NCBI GenBank assembly: GCA_965243385.1
Contig: CBDEUV010000002.1
Coordinates: 806,001-870,000 of the forward strand
Reading direction: 5' to 3'
Source of the DNA: JANSYA01 sp965243385
GTDB taxonomy: Bacteria; Spirochaetota; Leptospiria; Leptospirales; Leptonemataceae
Length of the DNA: 64,000 bases
In this document: positions 25,382 to 34,343 of the stretch, piece by piece
How positions within the stretch are numbered: position 1 is the stretch's first letter
How the letters are laid out: every line of letters begins with the position of its first letter
Position numbers and translations under genes: made by a program
The notes under the pieces: generated by a model
Told to the model about the DNA's origin: nothing
The model's input: the letters and a program-made list of their open reading frames with translations, nothing else
Database searches by the model: none

Positions 25382-27927
25382 GCGACGATATCGAAAAATT
25401 TCAGGAAAAGCTCGCCAGAGTGCGGGAACGATTTCGGACCGGCCTTGAAGAAAAGCTGCCGCAACTGCGCGCGCTCGGCGAACGACTCGAATTGCCGGAA
25501 GGCTCCGAAGCAAGATTCGATCTGAACATCGCCAGGCAATTGCGGCAGATCGCCCACGGGCTGGCAGGCTATCCCATCGGGGTCGCGCATCCCGAAATGA
25601 ACCGACGCGCGACGCTCCTGGAAACTCTGCTGCAATCGATTCTGCAGGGCGGCGATGCCTCCAGAGGCAAAGCAGAAGCGGGTCTCGCCCCACTGGAATA
25701 CCTGCCGGAAATTCGCGACCTGATCCGTTCGATCGAACGCTACGCCGCCATGCCCGTCGCTCCCGAATTTGAATTCGCTCCCGCGGTGCCCGAACGCAAC
25801 GCCCGCGGACTCTATCTCGTAGACGACGACCAGGACTTCGCGACGAATCTCGCCGATCAGCTCGATCACTTCGGTTACGAAACAACGGTCTTCGCCGCGC
25901 CCGAAGCCATGGAACAGGCGCTCGAAAACGGACCGCAGCCCGCCGCGATTCTCATGGACATCGTATTTTGCGAGGATAGCGACGCCGGCCTGGATTCGGC
26001 CAGGCGGCTGCAGAACGGATCTTTCGCCGAAGGCGTGCCGCTGATCTTTCTTTCGGCCCGGGACGATCTGGTCGCCCGCTTAGAAGCGATTCGCGCGCGA
26101 GGCCGGGCGTATATGACCAAACCGCTCTACGTAACCGCGCTGGTCGATAAGCTCGACGAATTGCTGGGCGTCGTCTCGGAAGATCCGTTGCGCATTCTAA
26201 TCGTAGAAGACGACGGCGTTCTGGCCGCGTACTATTCGCTAATACTCGAGCAAGCGAACTTGAGCACTCAAATACTTCAAAATCCCAATGATATATTCGA
26301 CACCCTGATTGATTTTCGCCCGGATCTGATCGTGATGGATCAGTACCTTGAAAACGATTATCTGGGCAGCGATCTCGCGCAGGCCATCGGGCAGCACGAA
26401 CAGTTCTTTGATATTCCGGTCGTCTTTTTATCCACCGAAACGAGTATCGAGGTGCATTTCGACATTCTGGCCGCTGGCGGTGACATCTTCTTGAGCAAGC
26501 CCGTGCGGCCGGATCATCTCATCTCCGTGGTCACAACGAAAGCCGAACGCTCGCGCAAATTGCACGCCCTGGCGATCCGCGATAGCCTGACGCGCCTTTT
26601 GAATCACGCCGCCGCGAAAGAAGAGCTGGTCGCTCTGGCCGCGCAGGCCAGAAGGCAAAAGCAGGCGCTCTCTGTCGCCATGCTCGATCTCGACTATTTC
26701 AAGAACGTCAACGACACTCACGGACACGCCACAGGTGATCGGGTCCTGCTTGCGCTGGCGCGAATATTGAAACAGCGCTTGCGTAAATCCGACGTAATCG
26801 CGCGCTACGGCGGAGAAGAATTTCTCGTCGCGTTGCCCGCGACCCCCGGTCCGGCCGCGGCCCAGGTGATGGATGAAATCCGCGAACATTTTTCTTCCGT
26901 CGACCTGGCGGGCCAGGGGCCGCGTCGCTTTCGCGCCAGCTTCAGTTGCGGGGTGGCCGAAATCAGTCAGGCGGCGGACGCCCCCGCCCTCATCGACGCG
27001 GCGGACCGCGCGCTTTACGCCGCGAAAGACGCCGGACGCAACCGAGTTTTGCTGTACGATCCCGCGGTTCATCTCACGAGCGATACGCCGGACGAAAGCG
27101 TATCGTCCACGGGAAGATCCCGGAGGCCCGACCGGGATCGCCGGGGACGCGACGCCATGCAGGTCGTCGCCAGCGGTCGGGGCCACGCTTCTAATCCCGT
27201 GGAACGCCTGAAGGACGAATTCATCTCGGCGGTCAGCCACGAACTGCGCACTCCGCTTACCGGACTGCGCGGCGCCGTCGGCCTCTTATTGGGCGGCGCG
27301 GCGGGCGAGCTGACGGAGCGAGCGCGAGAACTCCTGTTGATGGCGGAGGGCCAGGGCGCCCGGCTTTCCCGACTGATTCACGACTTGCTGGACATGGAGT
27401 TGATCGAAAGCGGCCGGATTCGTTATCGCTTCGAGTCCTGCGATCTCGCGCATCTCGTGCGTGAAGCGGTGCGCGAAGCGACTTTATTCGGCGCCGCCCG
27501 CGGAATTTCCGTCACGCTTTCGGCGACGCCCGACGAACTGGTTTTGCCGCGCCTGGATCCGGTGCGCATCCGCAAGCTGCTCGACAATCTTTTGCACAAC
27601 GCCGTAAAATTTTCGCCCGACGGCGGCGAAGTGACGGTGCGCCTGAGTCGCCTGCAGTATCGCAGCGAACGCCGGGTGCGCTTCGCCGTGACGGATCAGG
27701 GACCGGGGATTCCGGAGCAATTTCGCGAACAGGTATTCAATAAATTTTCCCAGGCCGACGGTTCGGCGGCCCGCAGCCGCGGTGGGATCGGATTGGGACT
27801 GACGATGTGCCGCGCGATCGTTCGCAGACACGGAGGCAGCATCGCCTTCGAAAGCGACTCCGAAAACGGAACGACCTTTTATTTCGAGCTCAAAGACGCG
27901 CCCGTTCAGCCCGCGGGCTCGCCGTAG
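25378..27927 (+). CDS. Hpt-REC-REC-GGDEF-HisKA-HATPase signalling chimera
   Basis: 849-aa soluble protein joining phosphorelay and c-di-GMP modules. An Hpt-like helical domain has His60 in IAHGLAG. REC1 (about 142-262) carries VDDDQD and LMDIVF; REC2 (about 275-392) carries VEDDG and VMDQYL. The GGDEF domain (about 405-560) has active-site RYGGEEF near 477 and an RKSD I-site five residues before it. After a basic linker come a HisKA with SHELRTP (about 619) and a HATPase with DQGPGIP and GGIGLGLT (about 735-840). All catalytic motifs look intact. No membrane or sensory domain is present, so input must come by phosphotransfer, perhaps with the small receiver two genes upstream. The end overlaps a convergent gene by 22 bp. 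Confidence 0.92.
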   Translation: MSDDIEKFQEKLARVRERFRTGLEEKLPQLRALGERLELPEGSEARFDLNIARQLRQIAHGLAGYPIGVAHPEMNRRATLLETLLQSILQGGDASRGKAEAGLAPLEYLPEIRDLIRSIERYAAMPVAPEFEFAPAVPERNARGLYLVDDDQDFATNLADQLDHFGYETTVFAAPEAMEQALENGPQPAAILMDIVFCEDSDAGLDSARRLQNGSFAEGVPLIFLSARDDLVARLEAIRARGRAYMTKPLYVTALVDKLDELLGVVSEDPLRILIVEDDGVLAAYYSLILEQANLSTQILQNPNDIFDTLIDFRPDLIVMDQYLENDYLGSDLAQAIGQHEQFFDIPVVFLSTETSIEVHFDILAAGGDIFLSKPVRPDHLISVVTTKAERSRKLHALAIRDSLTRLLNHAAAKEELVALAAQARRQKQALSVAMLDLDYFKNVNDTHGHATGDRVLLALARILKQRLRKSDVIARYGGEEFLVALPATPGPAAAQVMDEIREHFSSVDLAGQGPRRFRASFSCGVAEISQAADAPALIDAADRALYAAKDAGRNRVLLYDPAVHLTSDTPDESVSSTGRSRRPDRDRRGRDAMQVVASGRGHASNPVERLKDEFISAVSHELRTPLTGLRGAVGLLLGGAAGELTERARELLLMAEGQGARLSRLIHDLLDMELIESGRIRYRFESCDLAHLVREAVREATLFGAARGISVTLSATPDELVLPRLDPVRIRKLLDNLLHNAVKFSPDGGEVTVRLSRLQYRSERRVRFAVTDQGPGIPEQFREQVFNKFSQADGSAARSRGGIGLGLTMCRAIVRRHGGSIAFESDSENGTTFYFELKDAPVQPAGSP

Positions 27928-29120
27928 TTCACGCCGTAGTTTTCTTCCGGCAAGCCCAGAAAGCGCATGAAGGCTTCGCGGTCTTTCAGCAGATCTTTCG
28001 AAATCTCCTGAATCCTGATCGCGTCGACCGATTGACAGAAATTCCGCGGTCCTTCGGGTTCCTGGTCGAAGCCGTTACGACGCGGAGTCCGCAGAGCGGC
28101 GCTCACCCCGACGTTGCCTTTGCTGTCGATGAGCAGCAGTTTCGCCGTGCGATTTTTGTGCACGTTGATTTTGAACTCAGAACCGCGCGACCAGCGGCTG
28201 AAGGCTCCGCGATAGTCCAGACCGATGCTGAACACCTGAAACTCGCCGCTGAAGACGCCGGCCGGATCGTCAATCTTGCCTTTCACGCAGGCCACGTGCG
28301 GATAGGGTTTGTCGAAATTCCACCAGGTCATGCCGTCGATGGCGAAGATATGCGCGCCCACCACGCCCATTTCTTCGAAGCCCTCACCGTTTTCCGGATT
28401 CCCGACTTCTTCGCTTATCCCATTCACATCATCGCCGCCGGCCGCCACGACCTCCCCGGGATCACCGGGCGCGACGACTCGCGCGCTGCTTCCACGACGC
28501 ACCCACTGGCCGGCGTCGTTAGTGCGAAAGATCTCGAAATCGCCGGACGCGACGTTCGGAAAATGCACCACGATCTTCTGGTCGGGAGCGAGAATCAGTT
28601 CTTCGCCGCCTTTGGTCGCCGATACGTGAAACATACCGCCCGATTGAAACCATTCCCGGCGGCCGTTCTCGGTATATTCGAGGCCGACCGGCGCGATAGC
28701 GAAATCGAAGGCGTCGATTACTTCACGCAAGACGATTCGCACGCGCCCCTTGACCGGCGCGCCGTTCTTTTGAACGAAAGCCCGCGGAGGGATGCTCAGT
28801 CTGGTTCCGCGAGTTCCGGTCACCACGCCGCCCGCCGCGGCATCCACCTCGAATTCGCTTTCGGGAACGGCCATTCGTCGCAGCGCCGGATGCAGGCCGC
28901 CGAAATCGGCGACGGCTTCGCGACTCTCAACCTCACCATAGTCCAGCACTCCCTGCGGCAAATATTTCTGATCGCCGTCGGGTTGAGCCATCACGCCCGC
29001 GCCCGAAATAACACAAACGCAAATGAACAGCAGTATTGCGCCAGTCGCGAAGGCGTGCGGTCGCATCCGTCGTCGCCAGACGCGCGGTGGATTTAATCGA
29101 GTGCGATCATTGGCTTGCAT
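27906..29120 (-). CDS. Exported beta-rich protein of unknown function
   Basis: 404 aa. A signal or anchor segment (GAILLFICVCVISGAGVMAQ) is near the N-terminus. Residues about 80-180 match a pattern I associate with ZU5-like domains of exported proteins: GTRLSIPPRAFV, then PVKGRVRIVLREV, then a WFQSGGMFHVSA strand and HFP. The rest is beta-rich without catalytic motifs. The ATG at 29120 has AGGAAA seven bases upstream; a TTG at 29159 overlapping the previous gene is the alternative. It is probably co-transcribed with the upstream TPR protein. Its 3' end overlaps the convergent signalling gene by 22 bp. Confidence 0.75.
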   Translation of the reverse strand: MQANDRTRLNPPRVWRRRMRPHAFATGAILLFICVCVISGAGVMAQPDGDQKYLPQGVLDYGEVESREAVADFGGLHPALRRMAVPESEFEVDAAAGGVVTGTRGTRLSIPPRAFVQKNGAPVKGRVRIVLREVIDAFDFAIAPVGLEYTENGRREWFQSGGMFHVSATKGGEELILAPDQKIVVHFPNVASGDFEIFRTNDAGQWVRRGSSARVVAPGDPGEVVAAGGDDVNGISEEVGNPENGEGFEEMGVVGAHIFAIDGMTWWNFDKPYPHVACVKGKIDDPAGVFSGEFQVFSIGLDYRGAFSRWSRGSEFKINVHKNRTAKLLLIDSKGNVGVSAALRTPRRNGFDQEPEGPRNFCQSVDAIRIQEISKDLLKDREAFMRFLGLPEENYGVNYGEPAG

Positions 29121-29155
29121 ATCGGCTTTCCTGAATGGGATATTCAAAGCGGGAC

Positions 29156-30151
29156 TCAACGTCGACGGCTCTTGATCGAGGTCCGCAGCGCGTCGGTTAA
29201 TCCGTTCACCGGGTTAATGCGATCGGCGCGATTCAGATCCGAAAGCGCGCCGCCCGGATCGCCCAGCTTCGCGCGTACAACCGCGCGATGATAATAGAGA
29301 TCGAAGAATTCGCGGTTCAGCTGCACGCCGCGGTCGAATTCGCGCAGGGCTTCTTTGTATTTACGCTGCATCGTATACACGCGTCCCAGATACAGGCGCG
29401 CGTAAAACTGATCCGGGGCGTCTTTGAGCACTCCCGCGAAAACGCGGCCGGCCTCTTCAAAGCGGCGTCCGGTAAATAAAAAGACGCCGAAATTCAGCCG
29501 CGGCTGGATTCCGCGCGGCTGGAGCGCCAGGGCCCGATCGTGGTGATCGCGGGCAGCGTTCAGCCGGCGTAAATGCGCGAAGGCCACCGCGAGATTCGAA
29601 TGCGTGCGCGCCGTGGCTTCGACGTCGATGGATTTTAAGAACGCCGTCGACGCTTCGCGATAGCCGCCAAGACTCATGCGCACCACCCCGAGCGCGTTCC
29701 AGCAATCCGCGCTCCGTATCGATCGGCACAGATCATCGTAAATCGCCGCGGCTTCCCGCAGTCGATCGCGGTCCAAAAAGAGTTTCGCTTTGAGCAGTCG
29801 CGCGGAATCCGAAAGCTCCGCATCCGCCAGGCTTTCCAGCAGTTTCAGGGCCGCCGCGCTCTGACCGGCGCCGCGCAGTTCCATAATTCGACTTTCGCAG
29901 GCGGCGAAGCTCACGCAGTCCCGCGCTTCGTTCGCGGATTTTGCGGATTCGGACTGAGCCGGCGCATCGCCGGCCGACACGCTCAGAGCGCATGTCAGGA
30001 CCAGCGCATACAAAGCACATCCGGGTCCCCCGCCGGGCCCGAAGCGCGCCGGGGCCGCTACCCGGATGCGGAAAAACGCCCGGCGACGCGGCGCCTGGTT
30101 CTGGTATTCGGCCCTGATCATATAACGATGCTCTTCAGACTCCCTCTTCAT
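29156..30151 (-). CDS. TPR-repeat protein, exported
   Basis: 331 aa. A long basic N-terminus and hydrophobic segment (ALYALVLTCALSVSAGDAPAQ, about 43-63) indicate export; the true start may be one of the in-frame Met codons further in. The mature part carries about six tetratricopeptide repeats, clearest in LKDAPDQFYARLYLGRVY, KYKEALREFDRGVQLNRE and DPGGALSDLNRADRINP. TPRs serve protein-protein contacts. It sits upstream of the ZU5-like exported protein, so the two may form an envelope complex. The divergent OmpA-type gene begins 146 bp away. Confidence 0.8.
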   Translation of the reverse strand: MKRESEEHRYMIRAEYQNQAPRRRAFFRIRVAAPARFGPGGGPGCALYALVLTCALSVSAGDAPAQSESAKSANEARDCVSFAACESRIMELRGAGQSAAALKLLESLADAELSDSARLLKAKLFLDRDRLREAAAIYDDLCRSIRSADCWNALGVVRMSLGGYREASTAFLKSIDVEATARTHSNLAVAFAHLRRLNAARDHHDRALALQPRGIQPRLNFGVFLFTGRRFEEAGRVFAGVLKDAPDQFYARLYLGRVYTMQRKYKEALREFDRGVQLNREFFDLYYHRAVVRAKLGDPGGALSDLNRADRINPVNGLTDALRTSIKSRRR

Positions 30152-30297
30152 CGACCGCGTTCATAAAAACATGAACGCCGGAGCCCGCTTTCGGTCCAAT
30201 TTTTGTGACCAGACCGCTGACGGCGAGCGCGCTGCGGCTCAAGTTTCGCGGCATGCGGCCGATGCATGCAATCTACCGGATACCGGAGGCACGCGCT

Positions 30298-31083
30298 ATG
30301 ATGAATGATTCTATAGAAGAAAACGGGAAAAAGGGAAAATTCAGCGGGATACGCCAGGCGCGAACCCGGCGACGCGGGTTTCGTATGATCGCGGGACTGC
30401 TCTGCGCCGGCATGCTGTTCGCAACGGGTTGCGTTTCGCAATCGAAGTACGACCAGCTGGCCAGCAGCCTGGCCGACCGCGAAAACGAACTGGCACGCCT
30501 GAGCCAGGAGCGCTCGCTCATGGCGAACGCCCTCTCCGACTTCGAAAAACGCAGCCAGCAGGCCGATGCACGCATCGCGGAATACAACGCTTTGCTCCAG
30601 CGTTTTCAGAAGTTAATCGACGCCGGCAAACTGAAAATCAAAATTGTCGACGGACGCATGGTGGTCGAATTGCCTTCGGATATTCTTTTTGCCAGCGCTC
30701 AGGCCCGCCTGTCGCGCGAAGGCCAGGAATCGATTCGCGAGATCGCGGCGGTGCTGGCGGAGGTGCCCGATCGCCAGTACCAGGTCGAAGGCCACACCGA
30801 CGACTGGCCCATTCAGACCGCGCGCTTTCGCAACAACTGGGAGCTTGCCGCGGCCCGGGCGATTACCGTGGTACGCACGATGGTCGACACGGGACTCGCT
30901 CCCGAGCGGGTCAGCGCCGCGGGCTACGGCGACACCCGTCCGGTGGGTGACAACGAAACCCAGGCAGGCCGCGCGCAGAATCGACGCATTGAAATCGTAA
31001 TCGTTCCGGACCTTTCGGCTCTGCCCGGATTCAACGAATTAAACGCAATGCAGGACGAGAGCCCTGGAGAGTCGGCTCCCTGA
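30298..31083 (+). CDS. OmpA/MotB-domain lipoprotein
   Basis: 261 aa from the ATG at 30298, which has GGAGG nine bases upstream; an earlier in-frame start at 30205 lacks one. The signal ends in the lipobox LFATGC (about residue 42). A coiled coil follows (about 48-100, SKYDQLASSLADRENELARL onward), then an OmpA-C peptidoglycan-binding domain (about 118-240) with EGHTDDWP, NNWELAAARA and AQNRRIEI. It should tether outer membrane or complex to peptidoglycan. Its stop codon overlaps a possible CTG start for mnmC. Confidence 0.92.
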   Translation: MMNDSIEENGKKGKFSGIRQARTRRRGFRMIAGLLCAGMLFATGCVSQSKYDQLASSLADRENELARLSQERSLMANALSDFEKRSQQADARIAEYNALLQRFQKLIDAGKLKIKIVDGRMVVELPSDILFASAQARLSREGQESIREIAAVLAEVPDRQYQVEGHTDDWPIQTARFRNNWELAAARAITVVRTMVDTGLAPERVSAAGYGDTRPVGDNETQAGRAQNRRIEIVIVPDLSALPGFNELNAMQDESPGESAP

Positions 31084-31118
31084 TTCAAAAGCCGCAGATT
31101 CGATTCGACGCGGACGGA

Positions 31119-33407
31119 GTGCCCGTCTCCGTCGAATTCGACGACGTGTATTTTTCGCGCGCCGGCGGGCTCGCAGAAACCCGGGCGATTTTTCTTCAAC
31201 AGAATGGGCTGCCCGAACGGTGGCGCGCCCCGAACGAAAGCACGAGCCAGCTGTTTACGATCGGCGAACTCGGCTTCGGCACCGGCCTCAATTTTTGCGC
31301 TACAGTCCGCGCCTTTCGCGAAACCGCGGAGCCCTGCCGGCGACTGCGTTACTACAGCTGCGAAAGCCGACCGCTGAGTCGCGACGATCTGGCTCAATCG
31401 CTGAAACCCTACGCCGGCGAGCTGACTGACGAAGTCGAAGAGCTGCTCGCGATCTATCCGCCGGCGATTTCGGGAGCGCACGTTCTGCCGTTGAACGGGC
31501 GCATCCAGCTGGTACTCTTATTCGGCGAAGCCTTGGAGAGCTTCGCCGCACTGCGGAGCGCCCGGGATTTTTTGAACCCGGCTTCGAGCCCGGGTGCTCC
31601 TGAACAAAACTCACCGGGAGTCAACGCCTGGTATCTGGACGGTTTCGCGCCCGCCCGCAATCCCGCGATGTGGAGCGCCGGGCTCTTCGCCGAACTGGCC
31701 CGGCTCTCCGCACCGGACGCGAGCTTCGCGACCTACACCGCCGCGGGAGCCGTACGCCGGGCGCTGCAGTCCGCGGGTTTTCGCGTTCAAAAAATTCCAG
31801 GTTTCGCGGGCAAACGCGAAATGCTTCGAGGCCAAATACTTCGGCGCGACGTCGCTGCAGGCGAAGTCGCCGCGGACGAGACCGATTCCGGCAACGATCG
31901 ACCGCCGGAAGGCAGTCCGCATCACGCGCGGTCTTCGGCGACTTCGCAGGCGAACGAAAAGGGAAACCCAGCCGTACAGCCGGTGAAAACCCGCGAGAGC
32001 CGCGAAGGCCGACCCGAAGCGATCGTTATCGGAGCGGGCCTGGCGGGAATGGCCGCAACGCGCGCACTGGTCCAACGCGGGTATCGCGTGAGCGTGATCG
32101 AACGGGAATCACGAGTGGCCGCCGGCGCTTCGGGCAACGCGCTCGGAGTCGCGGCCCCCGCACCTACGGCGCAACCGACGCCCCTATCGCGCCTGACCCG
32201 GGCCGGGCTCTATCATCTGCGCGCGGTCCTGAACGAGCTGCGTACGGCGGGCTCCGTGCAGGCTCCCAAAAGCTACGGCGCGGGAGCACTCCTGCTCGCG
32301 CATACTCCCGCACTCGAACGGCGCTTCGCCGCCTTCATGGAAAGCGCAGCCGGCGCCGCCGATCGCTCCCGACCGTTTGCTCGAGCGCTGAGCACGTCGG
32401 AGGGCGCGGAGATTTCCGGCGCCGCGCTCGCGCATCCGTCGCTGTTTTTTCCCGACGCCTTTTGCCTATCGGCGCCGCGACTGTGCGAAGCCCAACTGAA
32501 AGCGGCGGTTGCTGACGGAACAAGATTCGGCGCGGGCGAAGCGAATCCGCGGCTCATATTGCACACCGAAGCCATCGCGCTGGAACGCGAAGCAGGCGGC
32601 TGGCGCGTCCTGGACGCGCAGGACGCGCTGCTGGCCCGGGCGCCGACCGTGGTACTGGCGAACGCCGCCGACCTGAGCCGGCTGGAACAGGCGGCCGGCC
32701 TCCCGCTGCAGCGAGTGCGGGGTCAAAGCTGCGCCCTGCCGGCCGGCGACGCGACGCCCGGTCTCAAGACGGCGCTCTGTTACGACGGCTATATCACGCC
32801 GGCTTCGCCGGAATCTGCGAGCGAAGCAAGGAGCGAAGCAAATAACGGATCATTGGAATCCTATTCACACGCCGGCGGGACGGGCGAATCGGCGCCGCCG
32901 GAATTTTACCAGGTCGGCGCGACCTTCGAATCCTGGAACGAGAATCCCGAAGTGGAACCCGAACAAAACCGCCACCTGCTGGAACGACTGCGCGCCGTCG
33001 CACCCGGCTTTGAAAACGCAAACACGCAGCCGCCGGAAACGCTCGGGGCGCGAGTCGCCTTTCGCACGGCGAGCTCCGATCGCCTGCCGCTGATCGGGCC
33101 GCTGCCGGACGCCCGGCGCTGGGCGGCCGCGGACCCGGCGCTCGCCGGCGAAACCGAATTTCGGGCCGACCAGCCGGGACTGTTCGTATTCTCAGCGCTG
33201 GGTTCACGCGGCCTGGTCTATGCGGGCATCGGCGCCGAAATTCTGGCGGCCTGGATCGCCGGCGAAACCGCTCCGCTGGAAGCGGAGTTGATCGACAGCG
33301 TGCGGCCGGATCGATTTTTGCGACGGACGGCCCGACGCAGCATGCGGACTCGCCCCGCCAGGCCGCGCAAAAACAGCGCCGCATCAGAAGCTTCCGGCTC
33401 TGAATAA
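31119..33407 (+). CDS. mnmC: tRNA 5-methylaminomethyl-2-thiouridine biosynthesis bifunctional protein MnmC
   Basis: Modifies U34 of tRNAs reading split codon boxes. The N-terminal MnmC2 part is the SAM methyltransferase: FDDVYFSRAGGLAETR at the start, SAM loop GELGFGTGLNFCAT, and YLDGFAPARNPAMW. The C-terminal MnmC1 part is an FAD oxidoreductase: dinucleotide motif IGAGLAGMAATRAL near residue 305, and FVFSALGSRGLVYAG near the end. 762 aa from GTG at 31119, slightly longer than E. coli MnmC because of an inserted linker and a basic tail. The family alignment continues upstream (codons for IRFDADG), so the real start may be CTG at 31080, overlapping the upstream stop as CTGA with GGAGAG eight bases before it. 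Confidence 0.93.
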   Translation: MPVSVEFDDVYFSRAGGLAETRAIFLQQNGLPERWRAPNESTSQLFTIGELGFGTGLNFCATVRAFRETAEPCRRLRYYSCESRPLSRDDLAQSLKPYAGELTDEVEELLAIYPPAISGAHVLPLNGRIQLVLLFGEALESFAALRSARDFLNPASSPGAPEQNSPGVNAWYLDGFAPARNPAMWSAGLFAELARLSAPDASFATYTAAGAVRRALQSAGFRVQKIPGFAGKREMLRGQILRRDVAAGEVAADETDSGNDRPPEGSPHHARSSATSQANEKGNPAVQPVKTRESREGRPEAIVIGAGLAGMAATRALVQRGYRVSVIERESRVAAGASGNALGVAAPAPTAQPTPLSRLTRAGLYHLRAVLNELRTAGSVQAPKSYGAGALLLAHTPALERRFAAFMESAAGAADRSRPFARALSTSEGAEISGAALAHPSLFFPDAFCLSAPRLCEAQLKAAVADGTRFGAGEANPRLILHTEAIALEREAGGWRVLDAQDALLARAPTVVLANAADLSRLEQAAGLPLQRVRGQSCALPAGDATPGLKTALCYDGYITPASPESASEARSEANNGSLESYSHAGGTGESAPPEFYQVGATFESWNENPEVEPEQNRHLLERLRAVAPGFENANTQPPETLGARVAFRTASSDRLPLIGPLPDARRWAAADPALAGETEFRADQPGLFVFSALGSRGLVYAGIGAEILAAWIAGETAPLEAELIDSVRPDRFLRRTARRSMRTRPARPRKNSAASEASGSE

Positions 33408-33488
33408 CAGTCCGTCGGATATCGCAAAAAGCACGAGCGCGCCGCGGAAAAACCTTGCAGAACCGCGGCGCACGGCTTCTACTGCGGT

Positions 33489-34292
33489 ATGCCTTTCATC
33501 ACCGCTGTCGCACCTCCGGCTTTTATCTGGATGCTACAACTGATTGGCCTGTACTTCATCATCGGCGTCATTACCGCCGGCGCGCTCATCATCCTCGGCA
33601 ATCGCGGACTGGGCGCCTTCGACCCGCACGCTTTACGCGACGCGGAAGGCAAAGCCACGATTGGCTTTCGCATCCTGATCTTTCCCGGCATGGTCGCGCT
33701 GTGGCCGCTGCTCCTGCGGCGACGAATGCAGAGCGACGCTTCCCGACGCGAATCACGCGAAGCTCCGCCGCATATCGACCGCCGTCATCGCTTGAGCTTT
33801 ATTCTGCTGCTCGTATTTTTGCCGCCCCTTTTTGTGCTGGCTCTCTTGCAGGGTCGCACCGCCGGCCCGCCGCTCGATACTCTGGCGGGGATCGAAGCGC
33901 AAACGCAGCAGCAAACGACCGGCTCGGGCGTGCCGCTGGCGCGGGCCACCGTCGCGACCGATCTGGAAAACGCCTTCGTACCGCGATTGGAACTGGACCT
34001 GCTGATCGTACGCGAAGCCGCGACTGGCGGCCGCTTATGGCTGCATACGCGCTCCGCTTTAGAACTGTTGCCGCCCGACACTTTGCTGTACTGGACGCCG
34101 CATACGAATTCGGCTGACAGCGCTTCGGATGCGAGTGAAATCTCCGAAGCGTATCTGCTGGGAGCCCTGCCTCCGGGATCGGGCCGCCTGGAGCTGCCGG
34201 AAAATGCGACGGCCGGCCGCATTCTGGGATACAGCCTGGCGCACCAGAAGATTCTATTTCGCGCGGAGCCGCGGGCGGTCACGGATCCGTAG
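33489..34292 (+). CDS. Hypothetical membrane protein
   Basis: 267 aa, family not recognised. Two clear transmembrane helices with a third hydrophobic stretch lie in the first third (about 10-37, 57-75 and 98-118). A polar Gln/Thr-rich link and a soluble C-terminal half (about 150-267) rich in Leu/Glu follow (LELDLLIVREAATGGRLWLH). There are no cysteines to suggest a haem or FeS role. It lies 52 bp upstream of the ferric-reductase/Rieske gene on the same strand, so it may belong to that redox unit. Confidence 0.7.
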   Translation: MPFITAVAPPAFIWMLQLIGLYFIIGVITAGALIILGNRGLGAFDPHALRDAEGKATIGFRILIFPGMVALWPLLLRRRMQSDASRRESREAPPHIDRRHRLSFILLLVFLPPLFVLALLQGRTAGPPLDTLAGIEAQTQQQTTGSGVPLARATVATDLENAFVPRLELDLLIVREAATGGRLWLHTRSALELLPPDTLLYWTPHTNSADSASDASEISEAYLLGALPPGSGRLELPENATAGRILGYSLAHQKILFRAEPRAVTDP

Positions 34293-34343
34293 CGCGCGAA
34301 ATCTTCCAATTCGATACGAGCGATATCAGGAGACAAACAGCGA

